A stretch of DNA of 16,546 nt. Origin: JBEKLJ01 sp050010255. Its GTDB lineage: Bacteria > Acidobacteriota > Terriglobia > Bryobacterales > Bryobacteraceae. The DNA lies in assembly GCA_050010255.1 (NCBI GenBank), contig JBEKLJ010000060.1, forward strand, positions 1 to 16,546, in the 5' to 3' direction. The notes beneath the pieces are model-generated. The model was not told the DNA's origin. It did no database searches and was given only the letters and a program-made list of their open reading frames with translations. This document shows positions 1-5,533 of the stretch, in pieces. Every line of letters begins with the position of its first letter. The stretch's first letter is position 1. A program made the position numbers and the translations under genes.

Positions 1-395
1 ACGTGCTTGCCCGCCAGCAGCGCGTCGCGCGTGATCGGGTAGTGCTCGAACAAGGGCGTGACCACCAGCACGGCGTCGATGTCGGGCCGCGCCAGCAGTT
101 CGCGGTAGTCCTTGTACTTGGCCGGGTTGGTGCCGGCGATCTTGGCGCCCTGGTTCAGGTTCGGCTCCCAGATATCGCATACGGCCAGGCACCGCGCGCT
201 GTCCATCGCCGCCATGTGCCTGAGCAGATACTGGCCGCGCGAGCCCGTGCCCACCACCCCGTAGGTGACGACATTGCCGGCTGCCTGGACCTTCTGGATA
301 GCGGGAGCCGCGATGCGGGAGGCGGCAACCGCGGCGGTCCCGGCGCCGGCGGTCTTGATCAGGTCACGCCGCGTGAGGTCGGATGATTCGGGCAT
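1..395 (-). CDS. Gfo/Idh/MocA family oxidoreductase, Tat-exported (partial, C-terminus outside window)
   Basis: Likely an NAD(P)-dependent sugar or polyol oxidoreductase that acts outside the cytoplasm. Only the first 131 codons are visible. The N-terminus has a twin-arginine signal (T8-R9-R10-D11-L12-I13-K14), then an Ala/Gly-rich hydrophobic stretch and a likely cleavage site near residues 36-39. A Rossmann fold follows, with GxxGxG at residues 46-51 (GVVGTG). The sequence then runs through a predicted beta-alpha-beta unit to a D-A-V-L-V-V-T-P stretch near 105-115, typical of this family just before its EKP motif, which would lie outside the window. The ATG at 395 has an AGAGGA ribosome binding site about 8 nt upstream. 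Exported Gfo/Idh/MocA enzymes with Tat leaders are common in Acidobacteriota and Planctomycetota. The exact substrate cannot be read. Family call secure; function within the family unknown. Confidence 0.88.
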   Translation of the reverse strand, partial: MPESSDLTRRDLIKTAGAGTAAVAASRIAAPAIQKVQAAGNVVTYGVVGTGSRGQYLLRHMAAMDSARCLAVCDIWEPNLNQGAKIAGTNPAKYKDYRELLARPDIDAVLVVTPLFEHYPITRDALLAGKH

Positions 396-498
396 TGAGG
401 CATTCCTCTGGAGGCAACTCGAAGTCCCCTTGGAGCAGGCGGGCGGGGGCGCGGCCTGCCGTGCGGCCACCGCCGGCTGGGGTTCTCCGCAAACCTAG

Positions 499-528
499 AG
501 TATAGGTGTCAGGCTTCCGAGCCTGCAA
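499..528 (-). promoter_or_regulatory. Probable sigma70-type promoter of the Tat oxidoreductase
   Basis: On the minus strand, TTGCAG (528-523) is followed by an 18-nt spacer and TATACT (504-499). The -10 matches consensus at five of six positions. It lies about 100 nt upstream of the oxidoreductase ATG in the 141-nt gap after the glycosyltransferase gene. A short perfect inverted repeat (CAGGCT-CGGA-AGCCTG, 510-525) fills most of the spacer and overlaps the -35. It could be an operator, or a weak terminator for the upstream operon; it has no T-run. Confidence 0.45.
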
Positions 529-536
529 TCGAGCCG

Positions 537-1745
537 CTAGATTCCGAGATTTGCCAGCGCCTCCCAGGCCCGCGGCCAAGTCAGCCGCTCCTCGCAGAGA
601 GCGCGGCCGGCGGCGCCCAGCCGCGCGCGCTCGGCGGGCGAATCGAGGAGCCGCGAGACGGCCGCGGCGAAGGTTTCCGCGGTGTCCGCGATCAGCAGGT
701 GCTCGCCGTCCCGCGCCGGCAGGCCCTCGGCGCCCACGGTGGTCGAGACCACGGCGCGCCCGGCGGCCCATGCTTCCAGGATCTTGAGCCGCGTTCCGCC
801 GCCCGCCAGCAGCGGAACAACGACGACGCGGGCGGCCCCCAGCGCCCCGATGGCGTCGTCCACCGGCCCGATCAGCTCGATCCGCGGCCGCCCTGCGACG
901 TACTTGGCCACGCCGTGAGGATTCTTGCCGACGATGCGCCAGACCAGCCCGGGGTGGCGCGCCTCCAGCGCCGGCCAGATCCGCTTCGCGAAGAACCGGA
1001 CAGCGGACATGTTCGGCTGGTACTCGAGGTTGCCCGAGAAGACGATTACGTTCTCCTCGGGCACGGCTGGCCGCGGCGCCTCGGGGATCGCATTGGGATA
1101 AACCGCGACGCTCGCTTGCGGCGCCAGACCGAGCGCGCGGCCACGGTCGTCTTCCGAGGCCACCAGCACCCGCGAGAACCTGGGCAGCCACTGGCGTTCC
1201 AGACGGCGGTTGGCGCGCGCGAAGCGCCGGAAGGCCAGCGACAGCGGCCAGGGCTCGGTGGCCGCATAGCGCTCGAAGAGCGCCGACTCGATGTTGTGCA
1301 GGTCGAGAACGCACTCCTCGGCCCGCGCGGCGATCTGCTCGAGGTAGGGAGCGCAGTAGGAGTGCTCGATGAACGCCACGCGATAGCGGCGCGACCCGAG
1401 GCAGGCCGCTATGGCGCCGCCGTAACCCGAGAAGCGGTGCGCGAGCGGGGGTACCCCCAGCAGCAGGCGAAGGGCGTTTCGCGCCGCGCGCGGCATGAGC
1501 CTTCTGGAATGGTGCGGCAGCTCGATCAGGTAAACGTCGCGAACGAGGTCCGGCGGCACGCTCGGCCGTGGGTCGGGCGCACCGCGCTCGTGGAAGACAA
1601 TCAGGTCCACCGCGTAGCGGCGGGCCAGGTATTCGATGATGGAGGCCGTGCGAAGCGCCCCGCCGCCCGCGGCCGGGAATGGCGCTTCCAGGCTCAGCAG
1701 CAGCGCTGCTGGCTCAGATGCCGAATTGCCGCCGGGCCTCTTCAT
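537..1745 (-). CDS. GT-B fold glycosyltransferase (GT4-like, Glyco_trans_1_4 type)
   Basis: A 402-residue cytoplasmic or membrane-associated glycosyltransferase that probably adds a sugar from an activated donor to a polysaccharide or lipid-linked acceptor. The N-terminal half (about 12-200) has the acceptor-side fold with a glycine-rich loop (A-A-G-G-G-A-L-R-T, 25-33). The C-terminal half has the donor-side Rossmann domain: F-S-G-N-L-E-Y-Q-P-N (236-245), I-V-G-K-N-P (271-276), then G-G-G-T-R-L-K-I-L-E-A-W (315-326), the region that contacts the nucleotide sugar. The architecture resembles PEP-CTERM/exosortase-associated sugar transferases. The ATG at 1745 follows a GGGAGG ribosome binding site at only 3 nt spacing. 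The gene overlaps the end of the preceding glycosyltransferase by 32 nt, so translation is probably coupled. It is the last gene of the rfb operon. Donor and acceptor cannot be read. Confidence 0.88.
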   Translation of the reverse strand: MKRPGGNSASEPAALLLSLEAPFPAAGGGALRTASIIEYLARRYAVDLIVFHERGAPDPRPSVPPDLVRDVYLIELPHHSRRLMPRAARNALRLLLGVPPLAHRFSGYGGAIAACLGSRRYRVAFIEHSYCAPYLEQIAARAEECVLDLHNIESALFERYAATEPWPLSLAFRRFARANRRLERQWLPRFSRVLVASEDDRGRALGLAPQASVAVYPNAIPEAPRPAVPEENVIVFSGNLEYQPNMSAVRFFAKRIWPALEARHPGLVWRIVGKNPHGVAKYVAGRPRIELIGPVDDAIGALGAARVVVVPLLAGGGTRLKILEAWAAGRAVVSTTVGAEGLPARDGEHLLIADTAETFAAAVSRLLDSPAERARLGAAGRALCEERLTWPRAWEALANLGI

Positions 1746-2778
1746 AGACCTCCCTCGTAAGACGCGCCGTCCGCCTCCAGGAGTACTCCCGCGCCCGCGC
1801 CAGCGAGCGTGCCCGCAGATCGGCCACCCAGTCGGGACGCTCGATGGCCTGCCGCATCGCTTCCCTCCAGGCGCGGGCATCGCCGGCGCCGAGCAGCACG
1901 GCCGCGCCGGAGGCGACCTCGGCGATGGCCTCATCGCTGGATGCGATGACCGCCGCGCCGCACTGCATCGCCTCCAAGACCGGCAGGCCGAATCCTTCGT
2001 AGAGCGATGGATAGAGAAACGCCAGCGCACCCGAGTAGAGCGCCGCCAGCTCGGCGTCGGGGACCTCGCCGAGCACGCGCAGGCCCGCCTCGGCGGGAAG
2101 CGCCCCGAAATCCTCGCGCCGCCGCCCGGCCAGCACCAGCTCGACCTGGCTCGTTCCGCGCGCGGCGCGCCAGGCCTCGACCAGGAGACCGAGGTTCTTG
2201 CGCGGCTCCAGCGTGCCGGCAAACAGGAAATACGGCCGGGCGGGGCGGGTTTCCTGGGGGCGAAAGTGCGCCGCGGCAGCCTCGGGCACCGCCAGGATGC
2301 GCAGAGGATGGATGCGGAAGCGCTCGATGGCCTGCCGCCGGACGGCCGCGCTCGGCGTGATGACGATGGGCGCCAGCTTCAGCCCCAGCAGCAGCGGCGT
2401 GCGCCGGCGCACGCGCCGCGCGCCCTGGTGCCATGCGGGGTCCATCCAGGGCGAGAGATCGTGCAGCGTGATCACGCTGGGCCGCGCCGGCACGTACGGC
2501 GCCTCGAAGTTCGTGCCGTGGAACAGGTCCACCCGCGAGCGGGCCAGCTCGCGGTTCAGCCCCCAAGACCACCAGCGGCGCTCGAGGGCGTTGCGCGGCC
2601 CGCCGCCGCGCGCGAGGTTGGGCGGCGCCGGCGCGGGAACTGCAAACGGCTGATCGGAGACCAGCAGGAAGCTGTCCTCGGGGAACTGCTCGGCCAGAGC
2701 GCGGCTCAGTTCCCAGGTGTAGCGCCTCAGTCCGCCGCTGGCGAGCGCCAGCGGCGTGGCATCCAGCGCCACGCGCAT
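1714..2778 (-). CDS. Glycosyltransferase family 4 (mannosyl/rhamnosyltransferase-like)
   Basis: A 354-residue retaining GT-B glycosyltransferase. The N-terminus M-R-V-A-L-D-A-T-P-L followed by a glycine-containing loop (G15-G16-L-R-R-Y) is the usual GT4 start. H-G-T-N-F near 87-91 and T-L-H-D-L-S-P-W near 104-111 are typical of WbaZ/mannosyltransferase-like GT4 enzymes. The C-terminal domain has F-A-G-T-L-E-P-R-K-N (186-195) and the EX7E nucleotide-sugar motif in S-L-Y-E-G-F-G-L-P-V-L-E-A-M (E261 and E269). It starts 3 nt after the rfbB stop, with GGGAAG about 9 nt upstream of the ATG, and overlaps the next glycosyltransferase. The tight packing with rfbA-C suggests it may use a dTDP-deoxysugar made by this operon, but a GDP-mannose or UDP-sugar donor is equally possible. 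Confidence 0.9.
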   Translation of the reverse strand: MRVALDATPLALASGGLRRYTWELSRALAEQFPEDSFLLVSDQPFAVPAPAPPNLARGGGPRNALERRWWSWGLNRELARSRVDLFHGTNFEAPYVPARPSVITLHDLSPWMDPAWHQGARRVRRRTPLLLGLKLAPIVITPSAAVRRQAIERFRIHPLRILAVPEAAAAHFRPQETRPARPYFLFAGTLEPRKNLGLLVEAWRAARGTSQVELVLAGRRREDFGALPAEAGLRVLGEVPDAELAALYSGALAFLYPSLYEGFGLPVLEAMQCGAAVIASSDEAIAEVASGAAVLLGAGDARAWREAMRQAIERPDWVADLRARSLARAREYSWRRTARLTREVYEEARRQFGI

Positions 2779-2781
2779 ACG

Positions 2782-3822
2782 CTATCGCTTCCCGAGGCGG
2801 CCCAGCTCGGCCTGGCGGTTGTCGTAGTTGCGGGCGTAGTAGGCCTGGTACTCGCCCGACCTGACCCGCTCGACCCAGCCGCGGTTCTGCTGGTACCAGG
2901 CGAGGGTGAGCGGCAGGCCTTCCTCGAAGCCGACCTGCGGCCGCCAGCCGGTCTGGCGGGCGATCTTGTCGCTCGCCAGCGCATAGCGCCGGTCGTGCCC
3001 GGGCCGGTCCTCGACGAACTGGATGAGGCCCTCGCCGGCGCCGGTGGCCCGGGCGATGCGGCGCACCACCTCCAGGTTCTCGAGCGAGCAGTTCCCGCCC
3101 ACGTTATAGATCTCGCCGTCGCGTCCGCCTTCGAGCAGGGCGGCCAGCGCCCGGCAATGGTCGTCCACGTAGAGCCAGTCGCGCACGTTGCGGCCGTCGC
3201 CGTAAACCGGCAGCGGGCGGCCCTCCAGCGCGTTGGAGATCATGAGCGGAATGAGTTTCTCGGGAAACTGGTACGGCCCATAGTTGTTGGAAGCGCGGCT
3301 GACCATGACCGGCAGGCCGTAGGTGGCGAAGTAGCAGAGCGCCAGCAAATCCGAGCCGGCCTTGGCGGCCGAGTAGGGACTGGTGGGCCGCAGCGGCGAA
3401 TCCTCGGTGGCCGCCAGCGGCTCGGGGATGCTGCCGTAGACCTCGTCGGTGGAGACATGCAGGAAGCGCCCCACGCCACGGCGCCGCGCCGCCTCGAGCA
3501 GCGTGAAGGTCCCTCTCAAGTTCGTCTCGAAGACCGGCGCTGGCGCCAGGATCGCACGGTCCACGTGCGATTCGGCCGCGAAGTGCACGATCGCGTCGGG
3601 CGCGAACTCGCCCAGGATGGAATCCACCAGCGCGGCGTCGCAGATGTCGCCGCGCAGGAAGCGGTAGCGCGGATCGGCCGCCACCGGCGCGACGTTCTCC
3701 AGGTTGCCGGCGTAAGTCAGTTGGTCGAGATTGACCAGCGCCTGGCAGCTCTCGTCCGCCAGCATCATCCGGACGAACGCCGAGCCGATGAACCCAGCGC
3801 CGCCTGTCACCAACAGTCTCAT
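2782..3822 (-). CDS. rfbB: dTDP-glucose 4,6-dehydratase
   Basis: Converts dTDP-glucose to dTDP-4-keto-6-deoxyglucose, the second step of dTDP-rhamnose and related deoxysugar synthesis, in the cytoplasm. The protein has 346 residues, the usual length. It is an extended short-chain dehydrogenase: NAD-binding T-G-G-A-G-F-I-G at 6-13; the S-T-D-E-V-Y-G signature with catalytic T125-D126-E127; and the YxxxK pair Y150 and K154. R-A-S-N-N-Y-G-P-Y-Q and G-D-G-R-N-V-R-D-W-L further on are characteristic of RmlB/RfbB and set it apart from UDP-glucose epimerases. The ATG at 3822 has GGAGG about 9 nt upstream. It lies 24 nt after the rfbC stop and 3 nt before the next glycosyltransferase, in a single operon. 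Confidence 0.96.
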   Translation of the reverse strand: MRLLVTGGAGFIGSAFVRMMLADESCQALVNLDQLTYAGNLENVAPVAADPRYRFLRGDICDAALVDSILGEFAPDAIVHFAAESHVDRAILAPAPVFETNLRGTFTLLEAARRRGVGRFLHVSTDEVYGSIPEPLAATEDSPLRPTSPYSAAKAGSDLLALCYFATYGLPVMVSRASNNYGPYQFPEKLIPLMISNALEGRPLPVYGDGRNVRDWLYVDDHCRALAALLEGGRDGEIYNVGGNCSLENLEVVRRIARATGAGEGLIQFVEDRPGHDRRYALASDKIARQTGWRPQVGFEEGLPLTLAWYQQNRGWVERVRSGEYQAYYARNYDNRQAELGRLGKR

Positions 3823-3846
3823 CGCCGTGCGCCTCCGCGGCGCCGC

Positions 3847-4431
3847 CTACTTGTGCTGCAACTCCCAGTCGTAGTGGATGCGCGGATCGTCGAACCGCAG
3901 CCGGCCTTCATCGGCCGGGTCGTAGAAGCGGTCGGTCACGTAGACCAGCAGCGCCGGTTGCGTGCCGATGACCTTGTAGCCGTGCGCCACGCCCGGCGGA
4001 ATCAGGATCTGCCAGGGCCGCAGCACGCCGGCGTAGAGAGTGTTCCGCGCGCCGAAAGTCGGCGAGCCCGCGCGCAGGTCGACCAGCGCCACTTGCAGCG
4101 TGCCCGCGACCGGCGTCCAGCAGTCGGTCTGCCGCAGGTGATAATGAAACGCCTTGATCGTCCCGGGATAGCTCAGTGCGGCCGCGGTCTGGGTGGAGGC
4201 GCCGAAGCCCGCCACCAGGTCACAACCCGCGCGCAGGATCTCGAGGAAGTACCCGCGGTCGTCCGAAAAGAGCTCGAGCGGGCGTACGGCCACCCCTGCG
4301 ATCAGGCGCTCCGAGTCGGGCGCCCGGATCACCGTCCCGATCCCTTTCTCGCACTCGGGCCAGACTAGCTCCAACTCGCCCAGCGACGCGATCCGTCCGC
4401 TCGAAGCTCCGGCTGCCGGTTCGTTTGTCAT
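3847..4431 (-). CDS. rfbC: dTDP-4-dehydrorhamnose 3,5-epimerase family protein (divergent RmlC)
   Basis: A 194-residue cupin of the RmlC family, expected to epimerise dTDP-4-keto-6-deoxyglucose at C3 and/or C5. Visible RmlC features are D-D-R-G-Y-F-L-E-I (57-65), a conserved-position histidine (H96 in K-A-F-H-Y-H), L-V-D-L-R-x-x-S-P-T-F-G near 116-127, I-P-P-G-V-A-H-G-Y, and the C-terminal D-P-A-D-E-G-R-L-R-F-D-D-P. It differs from classical RmlC: the usual RGLH(Y/F)Q block is replaced by K-A-F-H-Y-H-L-R-Q-T-D, and there is a leader of about 40 residues before the cupin. The ATG at 4431 overlaps the rfbA stop as ATGA (4428-4431), which fixes the start and implies translational coupling. A longer upstream reading would run inside rfbA. 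Epimerase chemistry is likely; strict 3,5 specificity is not assured. Confidence 0.85.
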   Translation of the reverse strand: MTNEPAAGASSGRIASLGELELVWPECEKGIGTVIRAPDSERLIAGVAVRPLELFSDDRGYFLEILRAGCDLVAGFGASTQTAAALSYPGTIKAFHYHLRQTDCWTPVAGTLQVALVDLRAGSPTFGARNTLYAGVLRPWQILIPPGVAHGYKVIGTQPALLVYVTDRFYDPADEGRLRFDDPRIHYDWELQHK

Positions 4432-5186
4432 GGCCGCGCAACCTCCGCCGCCGCGGGGGCGGTCTGGCGCCGGCGCGTCTCGGCCACCAGCGTGCCCGCG
4501 CGCAGCAGCGAATCGAAGGTGCCGGCGTCGGTCCACCAGCCCTCCAGAAAGGAGAAGGTCATGGTTCCCTCGCGGATGTAAGCGTTGTTGACGTCCGTGA
4601 TCTCCAGTTCGCCGCGCTCGGAGGGCGCCAGCGTCCGGATCTTGTCGAAGACCGTGCCGTCGTACAGGTAAATGCCGGTGACGGCGTAGTTCGATTTCGG
4701 CCGTTTAGGCTTCTCCTCAATGCCGGCGATGCGGTCGCCGCGAATCTCGGCCACGCCGAATCGCTCGGCGTCCGGCACGTGCTTGAGCAAAATCCGCGCG
4801 CCGGCCGGCTGCCGCTCGAACTCCTCGACGGCGCCGCCGATCGAGCCCTCGATGATGTTGTCGCCCAGGATCACGCAGATCGAACCGCCGTCGGCGAAGT
4901 GCTCGGCCAGGGCCAGCGCCTCGGCGATGCCGCCTTCGCCCTCCTGGTAGGTGTAGTTCAGGTGCGCCAGCCCGAACTCCTTGCCGTTGCCCAGCAGGCG
5001 CAGGAACTCGCCCGCGTTGCGGCCGCCGGTGACGATCATGATGTCCCGGATCCCGGCGTTCACCAGCGTCTGGATGGGGTAGTAGACCATCGGCTTGTCG
5101 TAGATCGGCAGCAGGTGCTTGTTGGTGACCGTAGTGAGCGGGGACAAGCGGCTGCCGGTCCCGCCGGCCAGCACAACGCCTTTCAT
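4428..5186 (-). CDS. rfbA: Glucose-1-phosphate thymidylyltransferase (short form)
   Basis: Joins glucose-1-phosphate and dTTP to give dTDP-glucose, committing sugar to the deoxysugar pathway. The 252-residue protein has the nucleotidyltransferase signature G-G-T-G-S-R-L-S-P-L-T (8-18), D-K-P-M (30-33), a metal-binding L-G-D-N (107-110), E-E-K-P (157-160), and T-D-V-N-N-A-Y (197-203). It is about 40 residues shorter than the classical roughly 290-residue RmlA and has Y-Q-E-G-E-G-G-I-A-E-A-L instead of the usual Q-P-S-P-D-G-L-A-Q-A, so it belongs to the short RmlA subgroup. The ATG at 5186 has GGAGG 5 nt upstream. It is the first gene of the operon and overlaps rfbC by 4 nt. Confidence 0.94.
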   Translation of the reverse strand: MKGVVLAGGTGSRLSPLTTVTNKHLLPIYDKPMVYYPIQTLVNAGIRDIMIVTGGRNAGEFLRLLGNGKEFGLAHLNYTYQEGEGGIAEALALAEHFADGGSICVILGDNIIEGSIGGAVEEFERQPAGARILLKHVPDAERFGVAEIRGDRIAGIEEKPKRPKSNYAVTGIYLYDGTVFDKIRTLAPSERGELEITDVNNAYIREGTMTFSFLEGWWTDAGTFDSLLRAGTLVAETRRRQTAPAAAEVARP

Positions 5187-5220
5187 GGAAACCTCCGGGC
5201 GCGATTCACCCTCATCATAC

Positions 5221-5264
5221 TGCGCCGCCGGGCGCGCGCCTCCGGCGCATGGCCTAATAATATA
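5221..5264 (-). promoter_or_regulatory. Probable rfb operon promoter region with 5'-leader hairpin
   Basis: On the minus strand an AT-rich patch (5264-5256) gives a -10-like TATTAT at 5262-5257; no good -35 is seen. About 7 nt downstream, at the expected transcript start, lies a strong hairpin: TGCGCCG (5249-5243) pairs with CGGCGCA (5227-5221) across a 15-nt loop, which itself contains the palindrome GGCGCGCGCC (5231-5240). The stem would form the 5' end of the rfbA leader, about 35 nt before the ATG. It could stabilise the mRNA or modulate its translation. Confidence 0.4.
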
Positions 5265-5474
5265 GCAGCAGCGGCTCGCGGCCGTTCCGCCTTCGACGCG
5301 CGCCGCCCGTCTCCCACCCGGGATGACAAGAGCTATGCCGGGCTAGGGGAGGTTAACTCGCGCCTCGAAGCCATCGACCGGTCACGAGGAATGCAAGAGA
5401 AGCCGCGCCGTCGCCGAACTGCTACACCCGCCTGGGTTTAGGCGCCGTTGACCCGCGTTTTCAGGCGGCGGCAC

Positions 5475-5507
5475 AGCCGGATTCCGTGGGACCGGCTCGT
5501 ACTATAG
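5475..5507 (+). promoter_or_regulatory. Putative promoter/operator of the orphan 743-residue gene
   Basis: A perfect inverted repeat, AGCCGG (5475-5480) and CCGGCT (5492-5497) separated by 11 nt, is followed at once by a -10-like TACTAT/CTATAG (5500-5507). A transcript from there would begin near 5512-5514, which supports the ATG at 5534 over the in-frame GTG at 5486. A nearly identical dyad sits at the same distance from the histidine kinase start. There is no good -35 hexamer. Confidence 0.35.
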
Positions 5508-5533
5508 AACGCCGCCTCGCCGGGTTCACCCTC

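Larger units (their letters stand above)
5187..5533. other. 347-bp divergent intergenic region between rfbA and the orphan 743-residue gene
   Basis: This gap holds the probable promoters of the rfb operon (AT-rich patch near 5255-5265, minus strand) and of the plus-strand orphan gene (near 5475-5507). The middle part, about 5270-5470, contains no convincing gene. A 16-codon ATG frame at 5391-5441 has no spaced ribosome binding site and is rejected. Short stems are present (for example CGCCT-GGGTTT-AGGCG near 5430-5445), but I recognise no riboswitch, tRNA or known small RNA. Confidence 0.5.

Noticed and set aside
537..2222. Long 561-codon version of the last glycosyltransferase
   Set aside because: Its first 150 or so residues are Arg/Ser/Pro-rich shadow of the upstream glycosyltransferase. 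Conserved sequence starts after the ATG at 1745, which has a GGGAGG.
1636..4368. 910-codon plus-strand open frame
   Set aside because: Antisense shadow of the glycosyltransferases, rfbB and rfbC. Its product is rich in R/Q/P/G with no family motifs, while the minus strand carries clear conserved enzymes.
5391..5441. Small ORF of 16 codons (M-Q-E-K-P-R-R-R-R-T...) in the rfbA upstream region
   Set aside because: The AGGA directly abuts the ATG with no spacing, there is no conserved feature, and Arg-rich short frames are expected by chance.
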